Below the pieces are notes generated by a model. It saw nothing but the letters and a program-made list of their open reading frames with translations. It searched no databases and had not been told where the DNA came from. A DNA stretch of 5,320 nucleotides. Source: Lutibacter sp. Its GTDB lineage: Bacteria > Bacteroidota > Bacteroidia > Flavobacteriales > Flavobacteriaceae. The DNA is taken from positions 1 through 5,320 of the forward strand of contig JASMME010000110.1 in assembly GCA_030748365.1 (NCBI GenBank), written 5' to 3'. Position numbers and translations under genes: made by a program. Shown here piece by piece: positions 1 through 5,013 of the stretch (position 1 is its first letter; the number at the start of each line of letters is the position of its first letter).

Positions 1-1
1 T

Positions 2-331
2 ACTGAGATTGTCAGTGAAAATGACTTTTTTGACTACGAGGCAAAATACCAGGGAAAATCGACGGAAATAACACCTGCCAGGATTTCTGAGGAACTCAAA
101 AAGACCCTAGAACAACTGGCCGTCAAGGTATACCGATTGTTGAATATGCGTGGTTTTTCCCGTTCTGAATACATCATTGTAAAGGGCGAACCCTATTTTT
201 TGGAAATGAATACCGTACCCGGACTGACAAATGAAAGCATTCTTCCAAAACAGGCTGCTGAGGCTGGTATCCCCCTCAAAGAACTGTTCTACAACGCCAT
301 AGAAACCTCCTTAAACACTTCTTTATCATGA
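2..331 (+). CDS. ddl: D-alanine--D-alanine ligase, C-terminal part (cut by left window edge)
   Basis: Cytoplasmic ATP-grasp ligase that joins two D-alanines for peptidoglycan precursor synthesis. The frame is open from base 2 to the TGA at 329-331, giving 109 residues, about the last third of a family usually a little over 300 long. Visible signatures are FFDYEAKY at fragment residues 9-16, EITPA at 22-26, MRGFSRSEYI at 49-58 and EMNTVPGLT at 68-76. By comparison with E. coli DdlB, E68 and N70 match the metal-binding Glu and Asn, and E56 sits where DdlB has the metal-binding Asp257; as I recall, Glu is common there in Bacteroidota. A later in-frame TTG at 137 lies inside the conserved domain and is not a start. 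Its stop overlaps the coaD start (ATGA), which suggests a shared transcript and coupled translation. The identity is secure; the N-terminus is outside the window. Confidence 0.95.
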   Translation, partial: TEIVSENDFFDYEAKYQGKSTEITPARISEELKKTLEQLAVKVYRLLNMRGFSRSEYIIVKGEPYFLEMNTVPGLTNESILPKQAAEAGIPLKELFYNAIETSLNTSLS

Positions 332-792
332 AACGCGCCGTTTTTCCGGGTTCCTTTGACCCAATCACTTTAGGACATATAGACATCATCAACCGGGCGC
401 TGCCGCTTTTTGATGAAATCGTCATCGCCATAGGCATCAATACAGATAAGAACTACCTGTTTTCACTGGAGCGTCGACAGCATTTTATCAAACAACACTA
501 TGCCGGGAACAAAAAGATATCCGTACTCACTTATACGGGACTCACCATGGATTTTTGCAAAAAGATTGAGGCGGATTTTATCGTAAGAGGTCTTCGAAAC
601 CCAGCGGATTTTGAATTTGAAAAGGCCATTGCACAAACCAATCGAAAGCTTTCCAACATTGAAACGGTTTTTCTGCTGACCTCTGCAAAGACGTCTTTTA
701 TCAGTTCCAGCATTGTCCGGGACGTTTACAGAAACGGGGGGGATATCGGAGCGCTCGTACCCAAAAGTGTCATCGAAAACACAGGAGACTGA
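328..792 (+). CDS. coaD: Phosphopantetheine adenylyltransferase
   Basis: Transfers AMP from ATP to 4'-phosphopantetheine to make dephospho-CoA, the penultimate step of coenzyme A synthesis; a soluble cytoplasmic enzyme, hexameric in characterised members. The 154 residues match the usual length of about 160. The nucleotidyltransferase signature is complete: FPGSFDPITLGH at residues 6-17 contains the T/HxGH motif (T14-H17), RGLR at 87-90 is the conserved substrate-binding stretch, and ISSSIVR at 125-131 is the C-terminal ATP-binding motif. The ATG at 328 is fixed by the N-terminal MKRAVFPGSFDP pattern and overlaps the ddl stop by ATGA. There is no obvious Shine-Dalgarno, so translational coupling to ddl is likely. 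It is the last gene of this (+) run, because the next gene converges on it. Confidence 0.97.
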   Translation: MKRAVFPGSFDPITLGHIDIINRALPLFDEIVIAIGINTDKNYLFSLERRQHFIKQHYAGNKKISVLTYTGLTMDFCKKIEADFIVRGLRNPADFEFEKAIAQTNRKLSNIETVFLLTSAKTSFISSSIVRDVYRNGGDIGALVPKSVIENTGD

Positions 793-812
793 CGTATTAA
801 ATCCTTTGCATA

Positions 813-836
813 GCTAAGTCCACAACCGTGCTTAGC
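813..836. terminator. Bulged hairpin between convergent coaD and SulP genes, possible bidirectional terminator
   Basis: GCTAAG (813-818) pairs perfectly with CTTAGC (831-836). Inside it, CAC (821-823) pairs with GTG (828-830) around an AACC loop, leaving a two-base bulge (819-820). This fills the middle of the only gap between the converging coaD and SulP genes, where a shared terminator is expected. Neither side has a strong T-run (AATACTTT follows on the + strand), so it is a weak intrinsic terminator at best. Confidence 0.4.
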
Positions 837-842
837 AATACT

Positions 843-2462
843 TTATTCAAACAAGCCTTTGGGAAAAGACTCGGGATCAGCAGCCAAATGATACCGGGGA
901 TCGTCTACCGCTTCAATGATCACTTCCCTGAATTTGGGGTTACTCTTGTAGAGCAATAGCTTACATTCTTCACTCAGATGCTTTAGGTGAATGCTTTTTC
1001 CGGCAAGCTCATATTTTTCTACAATATTCAGAATGGCTTCCAAGGCAGAGTGATCACTGACACGGGATTCTATAAAATCAATCTCAACAGAATCTGGATC
1101 ATTCTTTACATCAAATTTCTCGTTAAAGGCAGTAATGGAACCAAAAAACAGGGGACCCCAAATCTCATAGGTCTTGGTACCGTCAGCTTTCATCCGCCTG
1201 CGGGCCCGAATCCTGGTAGCATTTTCCCATGAAAAAACCAGGGCACATACAATCACACCAGACAATACGGCAATGGCAAGGTCAAAGAGAACCGTCAGGG
1301 AAGAAACCAACACCAGTACAAAGAGGTCGGTACGGGGAATCTTGTTGATAATCCTAAAGCTACTCCAGGCAAAAGTACCAACCACCACCATAAACATAAC
1401 GCCTACCAGGGCGGCTATGGGGACCTGTTCAATATAAGACGCCCCAAAAAGGATAAAAGCCAGTAACATCAAAGCGGCCACTACACCCGACAAACGGGTC
1501 CTTCCACCGCCCTTGATATTGATGATCGACTGACCAATCATGGCACAACCTCCCATACCGCCAAAGAGTCCTGTCACAACATTGGCACTCCCTTGGGCAA
1601 TACATTCACGGTTACCGTTACCGCGGGTTTCTGTCAAATCATCTACCAGGTTGAGGGTCATCAGGGATTCTATCAGACCGATGGCGGCCAGAATCAGCGC
1701 ATAGGGCAGTATAAAAGCAATACTTTGCAATGTGAACGGTATTTTTTCAAAAGTACCCAGTGTCAGGGAAGGCAGGCCACCTTCCAAACCTGCACCGCCT
1801 CCGTCACGGATAAAGGAACCTACTGTAGCGACCTCCAGGTCAGCAAAAATAGCCAAGGCACTTACCGAAATGATGGCCACAAGTGCTTCAGGTAATTTTT
1901 GTAAGGACTTGATTTTCGGAAGCCCCCACATCACAAGCATGGTAAACAATACCAGGGCAAGCATCGTATAGAGATCTTTGCCCTGCAACCATAGCTTTTC
2001 ACCCAGTACATGCTCTTTGAACATTTCCAATTGAGAAAGGAAGATAACAATGGCCAGACCATTGACAAAGCCCAGCATTACCGGGTGTGGGATCAAGCGG
2101 ACAAATTTTCCCAATTTTAATACACCCGCCAGTATTTGCAGGATTCCCATTAGAATAACGGTCGCAAACAGGTAATACAGTCCCAGGTTTTCACCGGGTG
2201 CCCCCATCGCATTCCCTTCAGATACCAGGGATACCATAACCACGGCAAGTGCTCCGGTGGCGCCCGATATCATACCAGGTCTTCCCCCAAATAAAGAGGT
2301 AATCAGCCCTACGATAAAGGCTGCGTATAGGCCGACCAAAGGATCTACCCCTGCAACAAAAGCAAAGGCTACCGCTTCCGGAACCAAGGCCAGGGCCACG
2401 GTGATACCAGAAAACACATCATTTCGTAGGTTGGAGACGCGATTTCTTATGAATTCAGTCAT
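843..2462 (-). CDS. SulP/SLC26-family anion transporter with C-terminal STAS domain
   Basis: Inner-membrane anion carrier of 539 residues, the usual size for bacterial SulP proteins. The membrane domain covers about residues 15-412, with many hydrophobic segments. Signatures include VALALVPEAVAFAF at 22-35 (first membrane helix, Glu at 29), ISGATGA at 65-71, and the helix IESLMT at 264-269 followed by GNGNRECIAQG at 281-291. A cytoplasmic STAS domain follows at roughly 432-520, with VEIDF at 459-463 and SDHSA at 469-473. The substrate cannot be read from sequence: characterised relatives carry sulfate, bicarbonate (BicA) or dicarboxylates (DauA). E265 and T269 appear to align with the sodium-site Asp and Thr I recall from BicA, so Na+-coupled bicarbonate uptake is possible but inferred. 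The start is the ATG at 2462; a TTG at 2513 would add 17 residues but passes through the promoter. It stands alone, flanked by terminator-like hairpins. Confidence 0.92.
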   Translation of the reverse strand: MTEFIRNRVSNLRNDVFSGITVALALVPEAVAFAFVAGVDPLVGLYAAFIVGLITSLFGGRPGMISGATGALAVVMVSLVSEGNAMGAPGENLGLYYLFATVILMGILQILAGVLKLGKFVRLIPHPVMLGFVNGLAIVIFLSQLEMFKEHVLGEKLWLQGKDLYTMLALVLFTMLVMWGLPKIKSLQKLPEALVAIISVSALAIFADLEVATVGSFIRDGGGAGLEGGLPSLTLGTFEKIPFTLQSIAFILPYALILAAIGLIESLMTLNLVDDLTETRGNGNRECIAQGSANVVTGLFGGMGGCAMIGQSIINIKGGGRTRLSGVVAALMLLAFILFGASYIEQVPIAALVGVMFMVVVGTFAWSSFRIINKIPRTDLFVLVLVSSLTVLFDLAIAVLSGVIVCALVFSWENATRIRARRRMKADGTKTYEIWGPLFFGSITAFNEKFDVKNDPDSVEIDFIESRVSDHSALEAILNIVEKYELAGKSIHLKHLSEECKLLLYKSNPKFREVIIEAVDDPRYHLAADPESFPKGLFE

Positions 2463-2484
2463 CAATGTATATATTAAAAAGCGG

Positions 2485-2513
2485 CAAATATACATGATTT
2501 GACCTAAAAACAA
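2485..2513 (-). promoter_or_regulatory. Bacteroidota-type promoter of the SulP gene
   Basis: Read on the minus strand, TTG (2513-2511), an 18-base spacer and TATATTTG (2492-2485) match the Bacteroidota sigma-factor pattern TTG...TAnnTTTG. Transcription would begin a few bases downstream, about 15 bases before the ATG at 2462, giving a short, AU-rich leader without a Shine-Dalgarno. This placement is the main reason for rejecting the longer reading of the SulP gene. Confidence 0.75.
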
Positions 2514-2526
2514 GGTTCATACCTTG
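2506..2526 (-). terminator. Intrinsic terminator of the Nudix gene, overlapping the SulP promoter
   Basis: On the minus strand, nine bases after the Nudix stop codon, CAAGGT (2526-2521) and ACCTTG (2516-2511) form a perfect 6-bp stem with an ATGA loop, followed directly by five T (2510-2506). The stem is short but the layout is that of a Rho-independent terminator. The last three stem bases (TTG) are also the -33 element of the SulP promoter, and the T-run lies in its spacer. Confidence 0.6.
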
Positions 2527-2535
2527 ATAAAAGAC

Positions 2536-3117
2536 TTAAAATAGCAATTTGATATTTTCGTAGGTATTTTTCAGTGCCTGAGAGATTTCCGACGGACTTT
2601 TAAACTGCGCTTGGCCAATCCCTTCGGCTGCCTGTGGGCTGGGAATGCCTTTAAAATCAGTATGCATCAAGAACCAGTGGGTGATTTTCAAAACATAGGT
2701 TTTATTTTTTTTAAATACATGGTAAGTTATGGGCAGTGACTGTTTAATTGTCAGACCGTCGACGCCACATTCTTCTTCCACTTCCCTGCGGGCCGTATAG
2801 GCCAGGGCTTCTCCAGGCTCCCGTTTTCCTTTGGGCAGGTCCCATTTGTCATAGCGGTAGATAAACAATACCTGGCCTTCTGTGTTAAGCACTTTCCCTC
2901 CGGCAGCTTCTTCTATATTACAATGTGCCTGCCATAAACGCCAAGCGGTTTCCAAATCGTCACACAAGAGACACAGTCCTGGTACAGCCGTTTGAAAAAG
3001 CGCATCAAACAGGGCGTCAATCGGGCGTAAACCAAAAGGTTCTTTGGGTAAATTTGTTGAAAAATCAACCATATCTGTTAAAATAATCGGACGTTCATTT
3101 ACAAAAACTTTATACAT
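2536..3117 (-). CDS. Nudix hydrolase with a poorly characterised N-terminal region
   Basis: Soluble hydrolase of nucleoside-diphosphate-linked substrates; the exact substrate is unknown. Counted from the outer ATG at 3123 (195 residues), the Nudix box GX5EX7REUXEEXGU is complete at residues 99-121: G99, E105, R113, E114, E117, E118, G120. It is preceded by WDLPKGK (94-100), as in Ap4A- and NTP-cleaving members, and the Nudix fold runs from about 74 to the end. Residues 1-70 are a separate, moderately acidic region that I cannot assign. I prefer the inner ATG at 3117 (193 residues, MYKVFVNE) because flavobacterial relatives, as I remember them, begin MYKVFVN; the start at 3123 adds only Met-Gln. 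The gene diverges from pyrE with 8 bp between starts (2 bp if the outer ATG is used), so its promoter must lie inside pyrE. A terminator-like hairpin follows its stop. Confidence 0.9.
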   Translation of the reverse strand: MYKVFVNERPIILTDMVDFSTNLPKEPFGLRPIDALFDALFQTAVPGLCLLCDDLETAWRLWQAHCNIEEAAGGKVLNTEGQVLFIYRYDKWDLPKGKREPGEALAYTARREVEEECGVDGLTIKQSLPITYHVFKKNKTYVLKITHWFLMHTDFKGIPSPQAAEGIGQAQFKSPSEISQALKNTYENIKLLF

Positions 3118-3120
3118 TTG
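3113..3120 (+). promoter_or_regulatory. Candidate -7 box for pyrE
   Basis: TACATTTG matches TAnnTTTG and ends five bases before the pyrE ATG at 3126. No good TTG lies at the -33 distance; the nearest is a GTTC at 3093-3096. If it is used, transcription would start at or within a base or two of the ATG, giving a leaderless message. A second match, TAAATTTG at 3049-3056, would give a leader of about 60 bases read from within the Nudix gene, also without a clear -33 element. Which one is used cannot be settled by reading. Confidence 0.4.
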
Positions 3121-3125
3121 CATTC

Positions 3126-3770
3126 ATGGTTTTAGATAGAGAAATTGCCAAGAAAACGGCTGAACTTTTACTACAAATACAAGCGATCAAACTACAACCG
3201 GAGGCCCCATTTACCTGGGCTTCGGGATGGAAATCGCCTATTTACTGCGATAATAGGACCACCTTATCGTTCCCAAAACTACGAAATTATTTAACGGAAA
3301 ACCTGGCAAAACTTATTGAACGTAGCTATGGAAAACCCGATGTCATTGCGGGCGTAGCTACCGGTGCCATTGCCATTGGCGTGTTGGTCGCCCAATACCT
3401 TGACATTCCTTTTATATACGTTCGGCCGGAACCTAAAAAACACGGCCGGAAGAACCAGGTAGAGGGCCTGCTAGAAGAAAATAAGACCGTGGTAGTGGTC
3501 GAAGACCTAATCAGTACTGGAAAAAGCAGCTTAAACGCTGTAAAGGCCTTGGAAGAAGCCGGGGCAGATGTCCAGGGTATGGTCGCGATTTTTTCCTATG
3601 GATTTGCACTGGCTGAGCAGAATTTTAAAACGGCCGGGGTAGCCCTGCAAACCCTGAGCGACTACGATCACCTATTGGCACAATCCCTGGATCAGGGTTT
3701 TATTAGAGAAGAGGCCCTGGGAGCCCTGCAAGCCTGGCGTACAGATCCTGGCTCCTGGTCTATCACCTAA
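3126..3770 (+). CDS. pyrE: Orotate phosphoribosyltransferase
   Basis: Converts orotate and PRPP to orotidine 5'-monophosphate, the fifth step of pyrimidine synthesis, in the cytoplasm as a dimer. Its 214 residues are typical. Visible signatures are WASGWKSPIYCDNR at 31-44 (substrate site), the mobile catalytic loop RPEPKKHGRKNQ at 100-111, and the PRPP-binding motif VVVVEDLISTGKSS at 122-135. The ATG at 3126 gives MVLDREIAKKTAELLLQ, which agrees with the N-terminus of Bacteroidota PyrE as I recall it, so the very short distance to the divergent Nudix start appears real rather than a start error. It is followed after 10 bp by the SRPBCC gene, very likely on the same transcript. No attenuator or uracil-responsive leader is visible, and there is hardly room for one outside the Nudix gene. 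Confidence 0.97.
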   Translation: MVLDREIAKKTAELLLQIQAIKLQPEAPFTWASGWKSPIYCDNRTTLSFPKLRNYLTENLAKLIERSYGKPDVIAGVATGAIAIGVLVAQYLDIPFIYVRPEPKKHGRKNQVEGLLEENKTVVVVEDLISTGKSSLNAVKALEEAGADVQGMVAIFSYGFALAEQNFKTAGVALQTLSDYDHLLAQSLDQGFIREEALGALQAWRTDPGSWSIT

Positions 3771-3780
3771 CAACATACAC

Positions 3781-4170
3781 ATGAAACTAACGAGTAAGAA
3801 AACGCTTATTAACAAATCTCAAAAGGCCTTGTTTGCCTTTTTGACAGACTTGCGCAACTTTGAACAAATGATGCCTGACAATGTGGAGGATTTTACCATT
3901 GACGGAGATTCTTTTTTATTCAGTCTAAAGGGAATGCCAGCCCTGAGATTGGTTATAAAGGAACAACAGGCCTATGACAGCATCGTGTTGGGCGCCGCCA
4001 GCAATAAACTGGATTTCAGCCTGACAACCAACATCTCGGCCGGTACGGAAAATTCCTGTGAAGCCCAGATATTGTTTGAAGGGGATTTCAATCCCATGAT
4101 GGCCATGATGGTCAAAAAGCCCTTACAGCAGTTTATCGATACCTTGTCAGAAAAGGCAGGCACCTTGTAG
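3781..4170 (+). CDS. Small SRPBCC (START-like) family protein
   Basis: A 129-residue soluble protein with the pattern of an SRPBCC/polyketide-cyclase helix-grip fold. KLTSKKTLINKS (2-13) is the first strand, ALFAFLTDLRNFEQMMP (16-32) the helix typical of the family, GDSFLFSLKGMPALRLVI (42-59) paired strands, then alternating strands to about 104 and a long C-terminal helix at 105-126. Members bind hydrophobic ligands in an internal cavity, but no ligand or reaction is known for this one and I see no catalytic motif. The ATG at 3781, 10 bp after pyrE, is the natural start; no Shine-Dalgarno is present. I recall it next to pyrE and birA in flavobacterial genomes, which hints at a housekeeping role rather than secondary metabolism. 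Its stop is one base from the convergent birA stop, so its transcript must run into birA antisense. Confidence 0.85.
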   Translation: MKLTSKKTLINKSQKALFAFLTDLRNFEQMMPDNVEDFTIDGDSFLFSLKGMPALRLVIKEQQAYDSIVLGAASNKLDFSLTTNISAGTENSCEAQILFEGDFNPMMAMMVKKPLQQFIDTLSEKAGTL

Positions 4171-4171
4171 T

Positions 4172-4924
4172 TTATTTCTCGGGGGGTAGCAGAGCCACCA
4201 AGGCCACCTCCTTTAATTGGAAGCTGCGAAGGCCTCCATCACGCAATTCAATTACCAACCTTCCAGCCTGGTCTACAGCACTTATTTTTCCAGTGAATTC
4301 CTTGTGTTGGGCATCTTTAAATACCGCTGGACAACCGAAGAGGTACAGGTGTTCGTAATAGCCTGTACGCAGCAAATCGAATTGCTGTGCATTGATACGT
4401 TGGAGCTGATGGGTGAGTGATTGAATCAATTCGATCAACAAAGCGTCGTGGTGAAAATCGATTCCAGCGCAGAGCTTTAAAGAACTTACTTTTCCGATGT
4501 CAGCGGGAAAGATTTCCTGATTGACATTCAGACCGACACCAATAACCGTCTGTTTGACCTGGTCACCTGCCAGGATATTTTCAATCAGCATACCGGCCAC
4601 CTTGTGCCCATCTGCCAAAATGTCGTTTGGCCATTTGACATGCAAGGCATTGTTTAGATGCCGCTTCAAAACGGCCAATACCGCCAAAGAAGCTGCCATA
4701 CAAAGATAAAAATGATGGTCTACATTGAAGGATGTTGACTTAAACAACATGCTGAATGTAAGGTTCTTACCCTTCTCAGAAATCCAGGTGGTGCCCATCT
4801 GCCCCCTCCCAGCGGTTTGGTCTTTGGCCACTGCCACCGTATAATTATCAAGGGCTTTCTTTACTGCCATTTCCTTTAAATAGGAATTGGTAGAGTCAAT
4901 GGCATTAAGTTTGATGATATTCAT
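4172..4924 (-). CDS. birA: Biotin--[acetyl-CoA-carboxylase] ligase, single-domain type
   Basis: Activates biotin with ATP and attaches it to the lysine of biotin carboxyl carrier proteins such as the acetyl-CoA carboxylase subunit AccB. At 250 residues it has the catalytic domain and a short C-terminal SH3-like domain but lacks the N-terminal DNA-binding wing of E. coli BirA (about 320 residues), so it should not repress biotin genes. Visible motifs are STNSYLK at 11-17, GRGQMGTTW at 39-47 (biotinyl-AMP loop, GRGRxG in E. coli), KWPNDI at 97-102 and KVAGML at 108-113 with the conserved lysine. The C-terminal domain is about 203-246. The ATG at 4924 gives the family-typical MNIIKLNAIDSTN opening, 19 bases after a TAnnTTTG box. 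It diverges from rsfS and converges with the SRPBCC gene. Confidence 0.95.
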   Translation of the reverse strand: MNIIKLNAIDSTNSYLKEMAVKKALDNYTVAVAKDQTAGRGQMGTTWISEKGKNLTFSMLFKSTSFNVDHHFYLCMAASLAVLAVLKRHLNNALHVKWPNDILADGHKVAGMLIENILAGDQVKQTVIGVGLNVNQEIFPADIGKVSSLKLCAGIDFHHDALLIELIQSLTHQLQRINAQQFDLLRTGYYEHLYLFGCPAVFKDAQHKEFTGKISAVDQAGRLVIELRDGGLRSFQLKEVALVALLPPEK

Positions 4925-4943
4925 ACAGGTATGATAATTTGAA

Positions 4944-4951
4944 CAAAGTTA
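4944..4951 (-). promoter_or_regulatory. -7 promoter box of birA
   Basis: On the minus strand TAACTTTG (4951-4944) matches TAnnTTTG and lies 19 bases before the birA ATG. The region 18-20 bases further upstream is a T-run ending TTTTAG (4975-4970), which could serve as a weak -33 element. The expected leader is about 10-15 bases. Confidence 0.65.
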
Positions 4952-4955
4952 CTTA

Positions 4956-4966
4956 AAACAGTGTTT
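4956..4966. promoter_or_regulatory. Short dyad between the divergent birA and rsfS promoters
   Basis: AAACA-G-TGTTT is a perfect 5-bp-arm dyad centred at 4961, between the two -7 boxes, where the two -33 regions face each other. A regulator bound here could affect both genes, but dyads this short are common in AT-rich DNA and no known operator is recognised. Confidence 0.2.
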
Positions 4967-4981
4967 ATACTAAAAAAATAA

Positions 4982-4989
4982 TACCTTTG
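4982..4989 (+). promoter_or_regulatory. -7 promoter box of rsfS
   Basis: TACCTTTG matches TAnnTTTG and lies 24 bases before the rsfS ATG. The -33 region has no TTG; GTGTTT at 4961-4966 is the nearest candidate. The leader would be roughly 17-20 bases, AU-rich, with no clear Shine-Dalgarno before the start (AAAGAGCGTTA precedes the ATG). Confidence 0.65.
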
Positions 4990-5013
4990 TATCAACTAAA
5001 ATAAAGAGCGTTA

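Noticed and set aside
987..1971. Several plus-strand open frames of 80-100 codons opposite the SulP gene
   Set aside because: They lie wholly inside a well-supported transporter gene on the other strand, have low-complexity or implausible translations (Thr/Pro/Arg-rich), and no promoter or family match.
1200..2420. Many CCAGG/CCTGG pentamers across the SulP gene, considered as a repeat or uptake signal
   Set aside because: They follow from frequent Leu-Gly, Leu-Val and Pro-Gly codon pairs (CTG GGT, CTG GTA, CCT GGT) in a hydrophobic protein, and spacing and flanks are not conserved.
3056..3069. Inverted repeat GTTGA-AAAA-TCAAC inside the Nudix gene, upstream of pyrE
   Set aside because: A 5-bp AT-rich stem in coding sequence is expected by chance, and it would be only partly included in a transcript from the nearest -7 box.
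3274..3281. Minus-strand TAGTTTTG inside pyrE as the Nudix promoter
   Set aside because: It matches TAnnTTTG but lies about 160 bp from the Nudix start within coding sequence; a few such matches are expected by chance in the window.
4153..4166. AAGG...CCTT hairpin at the end of the SRPBCC gene as a birA terminator
   Set aside because: The stem is only 4-5 bp with a wobble pair, it lies in coding sequence, and its T-run is poor.
4186..4200. GGTGGC-TCT-GCTACC hairpin near the birA stop
   Set aside because: It is inside birA coding sequence, has a wobble pair and a tight three-base loop, and no T-run follows on either strand.
4217..4709. Plus-strand open frames opposite birA
   Set aside because: They are shadows of conserved birA coding sequence, with no recognisable domain and no upstream signals.
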